DNA of 64,000 bases from Pirellulales bacterium (GTDB lineage: Bacteria; Planctomycetota; Planctomycetia; Pirellulales; JAEUIK01). Position numbers and translations under genes: made by a program. The DNA lies in the NCBI GenBank assembly GCA_019694435.1, contig JAIBBZ010000002.1, forward strand, positions 1 through 64,000, in the 5' to 3' direction. Positions 1-9,684 of this stretch are shown here, piece by piece (the stretch's first letter is position 1; each line of letters opens with the position of its first letter). Under the pieces are notes generated by a model. That model was given only the letters and a program-made list of their open reading frames with translations, was not told the origin of the DNA and ran no database searches.

Positions 1-3000
1 GGCCTCGGGCGCTGGCGCCGCCATCGGCACGGCGGCGTCCATCGCCCCGGCACCGCGGCCCACGCGCCGCACCATGAGCTCATCGACGACCGTTTCGCCG
101 AACATGCCCAGGTTTTGCATCGGCACCGCGTCCTTGGGCACCAGGTTGCCGTACATCATGCCCAGGTTGGTCACGTTCGTGGGCGAATGACTCCGGCGCC
201 ACTGCCAGAAGAATTGCTTGATCTCGGGCACGTTCGACCCCCCGGCAACTGCGTCGACCGCTTTGTCGTAAATCGCGAGCACGGTCGAACCGACGAACGG
301 CTGGCCGGCCAGATCGGTCAGCTTGAGCTGTACCTTGGCTTCCTGGCCGGGCAGATACTCTTGGGCCGAAGGGAGAACCTCGATCTGGGCCACGCGCGCA
401 GCGGGCGGCACGAAGATTTCGCGCACCTCGCTGTGCAACTTGCCGCCCGAGACGGTGACCGCCTCGACGAAGAAGTTCGGCATGTCGCCGACGGCGATCG
501 GAATGCTCACCGTCGTGCTTTTGCCGTGCAGACGCACGACCTGCGGCGCCGGATAAACCCCGTCTTGCGGTCGCACGAACAACAGCACCGTGCTGTCCGC
601 CCGATTCGTGTTGATCATCAACTCGAGTGTTTCACCGGGAGCATACTCGCGCTTGCTGGGAATCAGCTCCAGTTCGTTGAAGCGGAAGTCGCGGCCGTCG
701 AACGCCTCGCCTCGGACGACGAACACGTAGCCGCCTTCGATCGTATGCCCGGCCGCGTCGGTCACGCGGCACGACAAGCGATATTGCCCCGGCGCGGCAG
801 CGACGAGCTGCTGCTGGCCTTGGCCCCCTTCGTCGCTGGTCAGTTCCCAGTCTTCGACCTTGGTTTCGACGGGTTCCTGCTGGTCGTTGTAGGTGATCCT
901 CAGCAGCTCGAGCACCGCCGTGCCGCGGACGGGTTGGCCGGTGAGGGTCCGCGCCGCGAACTGGGCACGCAACGTTTCGCCGGTGCGGGAGAAGCCGCGA
1001 TCGACCCAGACGGTGACCTCGAACGGCCGGCGCGCCGCGAGCACGCTGCCGGTTCCGACTACGGTGCGACGCGATTGGTCGACCACTTCGGCCGTGATTT
1101 CATAGCGATGGTCCTGGTCGCCGTGGATCGCTCGGGCCAACGCCGAGTCGATTTCGACCTGCACCGTGCCATCCGGACCGATCGGCACCTCTTGTTCGAC
1201 GACGACCTCCGGCGGCTGCTGCGGGCGGAAGCCCCACCACGGCGGAATCGGCCGGATGCACCCCCACCGCGTGAACCCGGGGTACCAGTCGTAGTCGCTG
1301 CCCAACCAGATGTAGCCGCTGCCGTAGAGCCAGTCCCAGGGGCCAGAGGGGAACCAGCGATCGGCGTTCGGCGTGCGCAGCACCTTGTATTTCACCCGGG
1401 CCTCGGTGACGGGCGAGCCGAAGTAATAGCGGGCCGTGATCGTCGCGGTGAACTTGTCGCCCAGGCGGATCGGCTCGGCCGGCGCGTCGACGGTGACTTC
1501 GTACTCGGGCTTCTTGTATTCCTCGACGCGGAACGAACCGCCGCCGACGTTTTCGAGGTAGATCTGCCAGACGCCCAGCTTGGCATCGCGCGGCAGCGCA
1601 TATTCACCGGCGATCCCGCCATAGGCGTCGGCCTTGACCTCTTGCGTGAGGACCTTTTCGCCTTGTGGATCGGTCAGCACCAATTGGAAGCTTCGGCCGG
1701 CGAATTCGCTCTCGGCCGGCTCGTCATAACGGGGGTGACGGACCCACAGCTTGTATTGCACCTTCTGGTCGGGCCGGTAGATGGGCCGGTCGGTGATCAA
1801 CAGCGTCTTGACCGAGTCGTAGCGCGCCTCAGACCGCGTCGCGTACCACACATTCTGAAACCCGAGGTAGGCCAGCCGGCCTTGATTCGTGCGGGCAATC
1901 ACCAGCCAGTTGTATTGCGGATCGAGACGCTTCGAGCTGGGGCGGACCAGGCCGTCGGCGTCCGAGAACTCGGCAAAGTTGCTCGTCAACACGGTGAACC
2001 GCCGGCCGCCGCGGTGCTCCTGGCGGTAACCGAAAAACTCGACGTTCGCCTTGGGCACCGGCGCACCGCTCGTGGCGTCGGCCACGAAGTAGCAATGCTG
2101 GTTCGACAGCGGTTTTTGCACCAAGGCCGTGTCGTGCAGCCAGACGATCACGTGCGAACGATTGCCCTCCTGCATGTCGGCCGTGAGCAGATAGGCGCCG
2201 GCCTTTTGCAGCGGCGTCGCGACGCTCGTGCGGGCATCGAAGTGGTTGGGCCGAGGCTCGAGATCGACGGTCCAGTTGGCTACCTCGCGACCGAGGAACT
2301 GCGCCTGGTTCTCGATCACGAGCCGGTGACCGAGCTGCGTGATATCAAGCTGCTGCCAGTCGAGCTGTTCGGGGTTCGACTTCAGATACTGCTTGACCGC
2401 GGCCAGCAGCGCCTCGAGCTTGATCTCGCGGGCCGTGAAGTGCACCTGGCGTCCGTTGCGAAAGCGATAGTCGATCGTCGCGCCACGCCCGGCCGCTTGG
2501 GCCAGTTGACCTTCGAAGCGCCCCCAATTGTCGACGATCTGTGCGAGCGCCTGCTGCTTAGCTTCGCTCTTGCCGTGCTCGGCGATGTTGCGGCGGAGGT
2601 ACTCGGCGGCCCGATCGTATTGCCGGCGGTTGGTGAAGATGTCGGCCAACTGCGTGAGGGCCGTTTCGGCGTAGCCGCTTTCGCGTTTGTCGGCCAGTTG
2701 TGCGAGCAGTTTGATGGCGTTGAATTCGTCGTCCAGCTTGATGCGCCGCACGCCGATCGCCAGCCGGCAGATCGTTTCCTCGTCGGCCAACGTGTGCAGG
2801 GCGTAGGTGCCGCTCTCGTCGTGTTCTTCCGCGGCATCGTCAGCCTTACCGTCTTTGCCGCCCGCGGCGCGTTCTGCCTGGTCGCGGCCGAACCAGTAGC
2901 CATAGTCGGCCAGCGTTTGCACGCCGAACTGGCCATGCCAGAACATGGCCAAGGTGTAGGTCACCTCGTCGGCGCGCTGCGGATCGATCGCGACGGCCTG

Positions 3001-3759
3001 GGCCAGGGCCCAGCGCCAGCGCTCGCCGTCGTTGGCCGCAGCCTCCCAAGTGGCCGGCACGCGGTAGACGACCGGGTTGTCTTCGGCATCGACCGGGGCA
3101 CCTTGGCTGCCGCCGCTCCAGCCGCGGCCCCAGCCGCCTGCAGCTTCGTAGTCGGGCAGCACGGTCAGATCGGTCAGTGTTTGTAGCTTCCATGCGGCGC
3201 CGTAACGATTCGACATTAGCACGTCGGCAACCTGCTTATACAGCGTTGCGATCTCCGTGCGTGCCGGATCGTCAGCGGCCAATTCCAGCGCCTTAACGGC
3301 CAACTGCAACGAGCGCACGCGATCGCGCTCGAAGCAACCGACGAACTCGCCGCGGCCGCGCTGATTGCCGCGAGTAAACTCGTTGGCAATGACCTGCCCA
3401 AAGTGGTCCAACTGCGCGTACAGCTCGGCGGCCGCCGCGAGCAGGCGCCAGTTCTTGGGCTGCGCCGCCAGGCTCTTCTCGATCAGCGCGTCGCATTCAT
3501 CGACGCGGCCGAGATTGCGCAGCGACTGCACGGCCATCCGCAAGTCGTCAGGCACCTGGACCGGGTCGGATTGGGGGTCGGTCGCCAAGGGTTCGTAGAA
3601 GCTCAACGCATCCTGGAAATTGCCGGCGTCGAATTGCTTCCGGGCAGCGTTGCGAGCCTCGTTCCCGCCCGGCGGGGCCGAAAACAACACGGCCGCACCC
3701 GTCACCAGGCATAAGACCGAACCTACACACGCCGCCAGCGCGAGACGTCGCCCGTTCAT
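1..3759 (-). CDS. Alpha-2-macroglobulin-like protein, partial (C-terminus beyond window)
   Basis: Seen: an open frame of 1253 codons from ATG at 3759 running off the left edge without a stop. A purine-rich AAGGA lies about 9 nt before the start. Residues 1-25 form a hydrophobic leader. Residues 35-400 are helix-rich and TPR-like. From about residue 510 come beta-rich macroglobulin (MG) domains, including the hallmark TDRPIYRPDQKVQYKLWVR near residue 650, followed by further MG-type segments. The visible part ends in an Ala/Pro/Met-rich, bait-like segment. Known: bacterial alpha-2-macroglobulins are envelope protease traps; some carry a CxEQ thioester. That region would lie beyond the window, so its presence is unknown. 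The N-terminal TPR-like block is an addition to the E. coli-type architecture. The neighbour at 4225 is transcribed divergently. Family assignment is firm; role in protease defence is inferred. Confidence 0.9.
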   Translation of the reverse strand, partial: MNGRRLALAACVGSVLCLVTGAAVLFSAPPGGNEARNAARKQFDAGNFQDALSFYEPLATDPQSDPVQVPDDLRMAVQSLRNLGRVDECDALIEKSLAAQPKNWRLLAAAAELYAQLDHFGQVIANEFTRGNQRGRGEFVGCFERDRVRSLQLAVKALELAADDPARTEIATLYKQVADVLMSNRYGAAWKLQTLTDLTVLPDYEAAGGWGRGWSGGSQGAPVDAEDNPVVYRVPATWEAAANDGERWRWALAQAVAIDPQRADEVTYTLAMFWHGQFGVQTLADYGYWFGRDQAERAAGGKDGKADDAAEEHDESGTYALHTLADEETICRLAIGVRRIKLDDEFNAIKLLAQLADKRESGYAETALTQLADIFTNRRQYDRAAEYLRRNIAEHGKSEAKQQALAQIVDNWGRFEGQLAQAAGRGATIDYRFRNGRQVHFTAREIKLEALLAAVKQYLKSNPEQLDWQQLDITQLGHRLVIENQAQFLGREVANWTVDLEPRPNHFDARTSVATPLQKAGAYLLTADMQEGNRSHVIVWLHDTALVQKPLSNQHCYFVADATSGAPVPKANVEFFGYRQEHRGGRRFTVLTSNFAEFSDADGLVRPSSKRLDPQYNWLVIARTNQGRLAYLGFQNVWYATRSEARYDSVKTLLITDRPIYRPDQKVQYKLWVRHPRYDEPAESEFAGRSFQLVLTDPQGEKVLTQEVKADAYGGIAGEYALPRDAKLGVWQIYLENVGGGSFRVEEYKKPEYEVTVDAPAEPIRLGDKFTATITARYYFGSPVTEARVKYKVLRTPNADRWFPSGPWDWLYGSGYIWLGSDYDWYPGFTRWGCIRPIPPWWGFRPQQPPEVVVEQEVPIGPDGTVQVEIDSALARAIHGDQDHRYEITAEVVDQSRRTVVGTGSVLAARRPFEVTVWVDRGFSRTGETLRAQFAARTLTGQPVRGTAVLELLRITYNDQQEPVETKVEDWELTSDEGGQGQQQLVAAAPGQYRLSCRVTDAAGHTIEGGYVFVVRGEAFDGRDFRFNELELIPSKREYAPGETLELMINTNRADSTVLLFVRPQDGVYPAPQVVRLHGKSTTVSIPIAVGDMPNFFVEAVTVSGGKLHSEVREIFVPPAARVAQIEVLPSAQEYLPGQEAKVQLKLTDLAGQPFVGSTVLAIYDKAVDAVAGGSNVPEIKQFFWQWRRSHSPTNVTNLGMMYGNLVPKDAVPMQNLGMFGETVVDELMVRRVGRGAGAMDAAVPMAAPAPEA

Positions 3760-4224
3760 CTGACTTGATCCTTGCAGATTGTCCTGATTGGACAAGAAAA
3801 GCTCGGCCGCACGCCCGGCAGCGCGTCCATTGCTTGAATGGGGGCGCGCAGCGACCCCGAGATGCGGATGCAAATAGAGACGCTTGAAACCGGCCGCGCG
3901 TTCCACGGGCCGGCGAACTTCCTTGTCCAGCGTGCATTGTCGAAATTCGGTCCGGCGTCGCAATCTGAGTTTCTGCATCGACTTGCGACAATCGACGCAC
4001 CGCCGATTCGAATCTGTTCCCGGTAGCTTCGGTCCGGCACGCGTGACTATTATGAATAGCGACGTTTCGGTCTTTCGCGGCGCGACCCTCGGGGGGCCAG
4101 GCTGCAGAGACCGCGATCGGTCCCCCGCCTTGCCGCAAGTTGCCTGGGGCTCCCACCCTACGGCAATGCCTGCCTGTTGTATTCACCGCGGCGCGGCCGC
4201 TCACCGTGCTCGAGAGACCTGGTT
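3760..4224. other. Divergent intergenic region between alpha-2-macroglobulin and the multi-N1 protein
   Basis: This stretch of 465 bases separates two divergent genes. Open frames here have no recognisable domain and overlap the flanking genes, so I take them as chance. It should hold both promoters, but I found no convincing -35/-10 pair. The only clear structure is the inverted repeat next to the alpha-2-macroglobulin start. Confidence 0.6.
3779..3795. promoter_or_regulatory. Inverted repeat upstream of the alpha-2-macroglobulin start
   Basis: TTGTCC-TGATT-GGACAA is a perfect 6-bp inverted repeat with a 5-bp spacer, 20-36 bases before the ATG at 3759. It could be an operator or a leader hairpin close to the ribosome binding site. 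No regulator can be named. Confidence 0.3.
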
Positions 4225-7200
4225 ATGTCTGGTACTGCATCGCGTTGCGCATGGTTGGTTGTTGGATTGGCGTTCACGGTTGGCGCAACGACCGAACAGG
4301 TCGCCGGTCAACAGGCGGCCGCTCCACCGGCGAGCCCGCCGGCCGAGCCGGCACCTGCGCCGCCTCCGGTCACGGAGGCCCCTGCCCCGCCGGCGGTGCC
4401 CCTGCCGCAGCGCCTGGTGCGCAGCCTGGTCGAATTGGGCCAGCGCGCCGTGGCCGACCATCTTGATCTCACGCCGGAGCAGCGCCGCCGCGTTTCCGAG
4501 ATTCTCGAGGCCCGAGCCCGCGCGCTCGAAGAGGCCTCGCCGGAAAGCCATCTTGAAATCGAGCGATCGATCGAGGCGCAGCTCGCCGAGATCCTTACCG
4601 ACCAGCAATTGGCCCGCTGGGTGGCCATGACCGAGCCGGCGCCCTCGCCCGAGCAAACCGGTCCCCCCGGCGAGCGCAAGCTGCGATTCAGTTTTCGTTA
4701 CCAGCCGTGGTCCGAAGTGCTGAGTTGGTTTGCCGAGCAGTCGGACTTATCGCTGGTGCTCGATGCGCCGCCGCCGGGCACGTTCAATTACACCGACAGC
4801 CGCCTCTACAGTCCCGCCGAGGCGATCGACCTGCTCAACGGCGTGCTCCTGACGAAGGGGTATACGCTCATTCGCCGCGAACGCATGCTCATGTTGTTAA
4901 AGCTCGACGAGGAGATCCCGGCCGACCTGATTCCCGAGGTGAAGCTGGACGATCTCGACCAGCGCGGCAAGTTCGAACTGGTGACCGTGCGGTTTCCGCT
5001 CCAGGGTCGCGATCCGGCGGCCGTGTCGGGCGAGATCACGCCGCTGTTGGGCCCGCACGGTAAGTGCGTGACGCTGCCGCAGACCAAGCAACTCGTCGTG
5101 ACCGAGACGGCGGGCAAGATGTTGGCGATCTCGGCGGTGATCGAATCGATTCCGCCGCCGGCCGCCCCGAACCCGCCTGAGCAGCCCAAGCAAGAGGAGA
5201 AGCCGACGCTGGTCGTCTATCCGCTCGCCGGCGCCGACGGCGCGGCGGCCGTCAAGACGCTCGAAGCTCTGTTTGCCGCGGGCCGCTTCGTGCACGACCC
5301 CAAAACCGAGCAGATCATGGCCTTCGCCACGCCGTCGCTGCAGGTCGGCATCAAGGAAACGCTGGCCCAGATGCAGGCCGACGAGCCGGTCGAAAAGCAA
5401 TACCGGCTCGAGGTCTATTCGATCGCCTCGAGCGGGTCGCCGCAGCAGTTGCTCGAGATGTTCAAGGCGCTCGTGCCCGACTCGAAGGTTGCGCTCGACC
5501 CCAGCGCCGAACACCTGGCCGTTTGGGCCACGGCGCCGCAGCAGGCGACGATCCGCGAGACGCTGGCCGGCATCGAGGCCGGCGGGCCCGAGGGACAAAC
5601 CCGTCGCGTCGAGGTCTACCGCGTCGAAGAGGCCGACCTCGCGACGATCCTGGCGACGCTGCAGACGTTAATGCCCAAGGCCAAGCTCGCGCTCGATCGC
5701 AAGGCCGGTGCCATCGTGGCCCTGGCCTTGCCGGACGAGCACGAAACAATCCGCGCGACGATTTCCCAGATCGAAGTTCCGCCGGCCGCAGGCGACGTGC
5801 CGCGGTTCGAGACGTATGCCGTTACGCCCGAGCAGCGCGAACGCGTCACCAAGGCTCTGGCGGACATGGCCGCCGAACTGCCGGGTATTCAGGTGCTGGG
5901 CACCGCGACGCCGGGTGAGCTGCGCGTTCGGGCCCGCGCGAAACAGCACGAGCTGATCGCCGCGGTGGTCGAGCAATTGGCCCAAGAGGTGCCCGAGGCC
6001 TTGCGTCCGCAACTCGTCGTCTACCGTCTGCAGTACATCGACGCCGCGCCGGTTGTCACGGCGCTGGCGGCGCTGGTGCCCTCGGCCAAGGTGGTCGTCG
6101 AGGCGAAGACCAACCAGTTGCTGATCTGGGCCGCGGCCGCGGATCAGGAAAAGGTGCGCTCGACGGTCGATCAACTCGATGTCGACTTGCCCCCGACGCG
6201 GCGGCTGCAATTGCAGGTGCATCCGCTGGGTCAGGCCGAGCTCTCGACCGTGACCCAGGTGTTGGCCGTCGTCGCGCCTGAGGCCAAGCTGATCAGCAAC
6301 ACGACCGCCGGCACGATCATCATCCTCGCCCGCGCCGACGATCAGCTCCGCGTCAAAGAAACCATCGAGGGCCTGCAGCCGGCGCTCGACGATCCGAACC
6401 GGCCGCGGATCGAAGTCTATAACGTCCGCAACAGCGACCCGAGTTCGCTCGCCTCGGCCTTGACGGGCGCGTTTCCCAAGGCCCGCATTACGGCCGACAC
6501 GGTCGGCAAACGCTTGATTGTCTATGCCACGCCTGACGAGCAGGCGACGTTGCGGCCGACGATCGAACAATTGCAGCAACCGTTGCGCGGGGCGGACCAG
6601 CCGAAGCTTGTTTCCTATCCGGTAGGTACGGCCGATCTGTCGGCCACGATGACCCTGTTGCAGCAGGCGTTCGTCGATGCCCGGTTTGCGGCCGACACGA
6701 AGTCGAACGCCGTGGTCGTGTGGGCGGCCGACGACGTGCACACGCGCATCGGCGAAATGATGACCCGGCTGGCCACCGACCTGCCGGAACAGTTTCGCAA
6801 GTCGACCCGCGCCTATCGCTTCGAGTCGGCCGATCCGGCCACGGCGATGACCGTGCTGCGCGGCTTGCAGCCGTACACGCCCATGGCCGTCGATCCACGG
6901 TCCGGCAGCTTGATGGTCACGGCGACGGGCCAGGAGCATGTCCAGATTGCCGAGGCCGTGGCGGCGATCGAACAGCAAAGCGCCGGTGGCGGCAAGCCCG
7001 AGGTCCGGGTCTATCCGGTGCGCGCCACCGATCCGTCGACTTTGCTGGCCGCGCTGCAGCAGATGTATGCCTCGCGCGCCGACGTGCGGCTGTCGCTCGA
7101 TACGAAGTCGCAAAAGATTGTCGCCTGGGCTGGCGCTGCCGAGCAGGCCAACATCGCCGCCGCGATCGAGCAAATCGATCAAACCGCCGACAATCAACAA

Positions 7201-9453
7201 ACGCTGGCCGTGTATCCGCTCGACGGCGCCGACCCGACTTCGGCCGTGACGCTGCTGCAAGGTGCGATGGCCGACGCGCGGTTCGTGGCCGACACGAAGA
7301 CCGAGACGATCTTGGCCTGGGCCCGCGCCGAACAGCATCCGCGGATCACCGAACTGGTGAAACAACTGGCCCGCGATGTCCCGCCCAACAAGCGTCGCAC
7401 GTCGCGCGTTTATCCGCTCGCGCACGGCGACCCGGCGGTCGCTTTGCAGGTGATTCAGCCGTTGGTGCCATTGGCCCGGATGGCGGTCGATTTGCGCAAC
7501 CGGCAACTGGCCGTGTCGGCCACTTCCGAGGAGCACGAGGAAATTGCCACCGCGATTTCCGAGCTCGACCGCGAAGGGGCCGTGCGCGAAGAACGTACGG
7601 TGCGCGTGTACGAACTGCACGAGGGCGATCCGGCCAGCCTGCTGACCGTGTTGCAACAGATGTTCGCCACGGCGCCCGAGGTACGGCTCTCGCTCGACGG
7701 CAAGTCGCACAAGATCATCGCCTGGGCGTTTCCCGGCCAGCACGAGGAGATCCGGCGGACGCTTGATCAACTCGAAACGCCCGCCGACCTGGCCCAGGCC
7801 CGTCAGGTCGAGGTCTACCAAACCGGCGAAGCCGACGCGGCCGCGCTGCTCAAGGTCGTGACCAACCTCTTGGGCACCGCCACCGACGCGCGAATCGTGC
7901 CCGACGAGACCAACAACCAGTTGATCGTCTTTGCGCGGCCCAGCGAACACGCCACGATCCGCGCCACGCTCGCACAAATGAGCACCGTCACGCCGGTTGT
8001 CGACGTGTTGCCGCTGCGCGTGATCGATCCGTATACGGCCGAATTCGCCATCGAGGAGCTGTTCGAATCGCGCGGATCGGCCGGCAAGGGCCGCGCGCCC
8101 AAGGTCGAGGCCGATTACGATTCGCAGCAGTTGATGGTCCGCGGTACCCCCGAGCAAGTGGCCGAGATCCGCAAGCTGCTGGCGAAGATGGGCGAACCGC
8201 TGTTGGCTGACAGCACGTCGAACGGGCGCAAACTACGCGTCATCGCCATCCCCAAGGGGGCGGGTAAGTCCACCCTCGAACAGCTGCAACAACTCTGGCC
8301 GCAGATTTCGCGCAACCCGATTCGCGTGGTCACGCCGTCGGCCGTGGCCCCCACCGTCGAATCGCTGCGCAAAGAGCGCGAGGCCGACCAGCAACCGCCG
8401 GCGAGCGACCCAGACCCCGCGAACAAGCACGGCGCCTGGCAGCCGCGCCGGCTGCGCACGGCCGACCCGCTTGAAAATGCCCTCGCCTGCGCCTTCCCCG
8501 GCGATGAGCCGCCGCCCGTTGCGGACGACACCGCGGAGCCAGCACCCGCCGAAGCGACGCCGACCGAAGCGGCTCCCTCCGACACGAATCCGGCGGAGTC
8601 CGCCGAGCCCAGTTCCGATGAGCCCACGGAAACCGGCGCGTCGCCAGCCGACGCGCCGCCGCCGGTGGTGATCACCGTCGGGCCGGACAGTATCACGATC
8701 GCTTCGGACGACGAGGCGGCGCTCGATCAGCTCGAGACCGTGCTGCGTTCGCTGGCCGCGCGGGCCCCGTCGACCGGCCGCGAGTTCACCGTGTTCACGC
8801 TCAAAAATGCCAGCGCCAACAGCGTGGCCGACAGCATCGACCGGCTGTTTGCCTCGGGCTTTTTCGGCTTTCGCGCCAGCGGCGTGACCGTGGTGCCCGA
8901 CCAGCGGCTCAACGCGATCATCGTGCAGGCTTCGGCCACTGAGCTGGCGACGATTGAAGAACTGCTCAAGGTACTCGACACCGACGAGGTGCCCGCCTCG
9001 GCCCAGGCGCAACGTCCGCGAGTGCTCAAAGTGCACGACGCCGACGCCGAAGACGTCGAGGCCGTGCTGCGCGATGTCTACAAGACGCAACTCACGCCCC
9101 GGCCCCAGCCTGCGCAACGCGGCGGCGGTGGCGGCGGCGGTCCGCGCGGTGGTCGCGGCGAGTTGGCCGAATATGTCCAGTATCGGATGGCCGTCGACAC
9201 GGCCCTGCCCGACATGACGTTGAGCGTCGATCCGACGACCAATTCGCTGGTGGTCCTGGCCCCGGAAAGCCTGTTCCGCGAGGTCGAGGCGCTGGTCAAG
9301 CAGCTCGACACGGCGGCGCTCCAATCGGATCGCACGATCAAGGTCGTGCAGCTCAAGAGCGCCAAGGGCATCGCCGTGCAAAAGGTGCTCGAAGACATCC
9401 TCCGCGACCGCAACCGCGGCCGCGGGCGCAGCCGACAGAGCTCGGGTAACTAG
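4225..9453 (+). CDS. Giant secretin-N1-repeat protein, GspD-like but without secretin barrel
   Basis: 1742 residues. I chose ATG 4225 because it directly precedes a signal peptide (residues 1-25); an earlier in-frame start would add 16 polar residues. Residues 26-57 are Pro/Ala-rich. Residues 152-230 resemble an N0/STN domain. From about 247 to 1330 there are some 16 consecutive units of about 70 residues with the pattern VYPL..aDp..ll..l..l.p.a.l..D.....ivawA..e.h..I...i..l, which matches the secretin N1 (Secretin_N) fold. An acidic Pro-rich linker follows (about 1375-1475), then two or three more units, one with a Gly-rich loop near 1631-1645. The protein then ends in a basic, Ser/Arg-rich tail. 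Known: GspD/PilQ secretins have 2-4 N domains followed by an outer-membrane beta-barrel. No barrel is seen here. Likely a periplasmic scaffold or ring of the T2SS-like system encoded from 12350; that role is inferred. Confidence 0.82.
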   Translation: MSGTASRCAWLVVGLAFTVGATTEQVAGQQAAAPPASPPAEPAPAPPPVTEAPAPPAVPLPQRLVRSLVELGQRAVADHLDLTPEQRRRVSEILEARARALEEASPESHLEIERSIEAQLAEILTDQQLARWVAMTEPAPSPEQTGPPGERKLRFSFRYQPWSEVLSWFAEQSDLSLVLDAPPPGTFNYTDSRLYSPAEAIDLLNGVLLTKGYTLIRRERMLMLLKLDEEIPADLIPEVKLDDLDQRGKFELVTVRFPLQGRDPAAVSGEITPLLGPHGKCVTLPQTKQLVVTETAGKMLAISAVIESIPPPAAPNPPEQPKQEEKPTLVVYPLAGADGAAAVKTLEALFAAGRFVHDPKTEQIMAFATPSLQVGIKETLAQMQADEPVEKQYRLEVYSIASSGSPQQLLEMFKALVPDSKVALDPSAEHLAVWATAPQQATIRETLAGIEAGGPEGQTRRVEVYRVEEADLATILATLQTLMPKAKLALDRKAGAIVALALPDEHETIRATISQIEVPPAAGDVPRFETYAVTPEQRERVTKALADMAAELPGIQVLGTATPGELRVRARAKQHELIAAVVEQLAQEVPEALRPQLVVYRLQYIDAAPVVTALAALVPSAKVVVEAKTNQLLIWAAAADQEKVRSTVDQLDVDLPPTRRLQLQVHPLGQAELSTVTQVLAVVAPEAKLISNTTAGTIIILARADDQLRVKETIEGLQPALDDPNRPRIEVYNVRNSDPSSLASALTGAFPKARITADTVGKRLIVYATPDEQATLRPTIEQLQQPLRGADQPKLVSYPVGTADLSATMTLLQQAFVDARFAADTKSNAVVVWAADDVHTRIGEMMTRLATDLPEQFRKSTRAYRFESADPATAMTVLRGLQPYTPMAVDPRSGSLMVTATGQEHVQIAEAVAAIEQQSAGGGKPEVRVYPVRATDPSTLLAALQQMYASRADVRLSLDTKSQKIVAWAGAAEQANIAAAIEQIDQTADNQQTLAVYPLDGADPTSAVTLLQGAMADARFVADTKTETILAWARAEQHPRITELVKQLARDVPPNKRRTSRVYPLAHGDPAVALQVIQPLVPLARMAVDLRNRQLAVSATSEEHEEIATAISELDREGAVREERTVRVYELHEGDPASLLTVLQQMFATAPEVRLSLDGKSHKIIAWAFPGQHEEIRRTLDQLETPADLAQARQVEVYQTGEADAAALLKVVTNLLGTATDARIVPDETNNQLIVFARPSEHATIRATLAQMSTVTPVVDVLPLRVIDPYTAEFAIEELFESRGSAGKGRAPKVEADYDSQQLMVRGTPEQVAEIRKLLAKMGEPLLADSTSNGRKLRVIAIPKGAGKSTLEQLQQLWPQISRNPIRVVTPSAVAPTVESLRKEREADQQPPASDPDPANKHGAWQPRRLRTADPLENALACAFPGDEPPPVADDTAEPAPAEATPTEAAPSDTNPAESAEPSSDEPTETGASPADAPPPVVITVGPDSITIASDDEAALDQLETVLRSLAARAPSTGREFTVFTLKNASANSVADSIDRLFASGFFGFRASGVTVVPDQRLNAIIVQASATELATIEELLKVLDTDEVPASAQAQRPRVLKVHDADAEDVEAVLRDVYKTQLTPRPQPAQRGGGGGGGPRGGRGELAEYVQYRMAVDTALPDMTLSVDPTTNSLVVLAPESLFREVEALVKQLDTAALQSDRTIKVVQLKSAKGIAVQKVLEDILRDRNRGRGRSRQSSGN

Positions 9454-9684
9454 AGCGGCGGTCAGTGTTCGCAACGCTGCGCCGTTCTTACCGGCTGGGA
9501 TTCAAGTCGCTTGGAAACCAGCGGTCGCGTGTGCTCCGCCAAAGGACGAGCACCAATCCGCCGGGAGTTTTGGCCAATTGGTACGCGAAGTCCGCAGTCG
9601 CCCCTGGCCGCGCCCGTTGCGATTCCGCACCTGATGCCGCGCGCGGTCGAGCTCAGTCCGAATGGCCTGACAGATGGCGTGACG

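Noticed and set aside
115-3186. Long open frame on the plus strand (1023 codons) across the alpha-2-macroglobulin gene
   Set aside because: Its translation is Arg/His/Asp-rich with no recognisable domain, and the opposite strand carries clear macroglobulin motifs. GC-rich coding DNA often leaves the antisense frame open.
5668-8157. 829-codon minus-strand frame inside the multi-N1 gene
   Set aside because: Antisense shadow; its apparent repeats simply mirror the tandem units of the real gene.
5200-8220. Regular repetition at DNA level considered as a CRISPR-like or satellite array
   Set aside because: The periodicity of about 200-210 bases is degenerate at DNA level and is explained by tandem protein domains.
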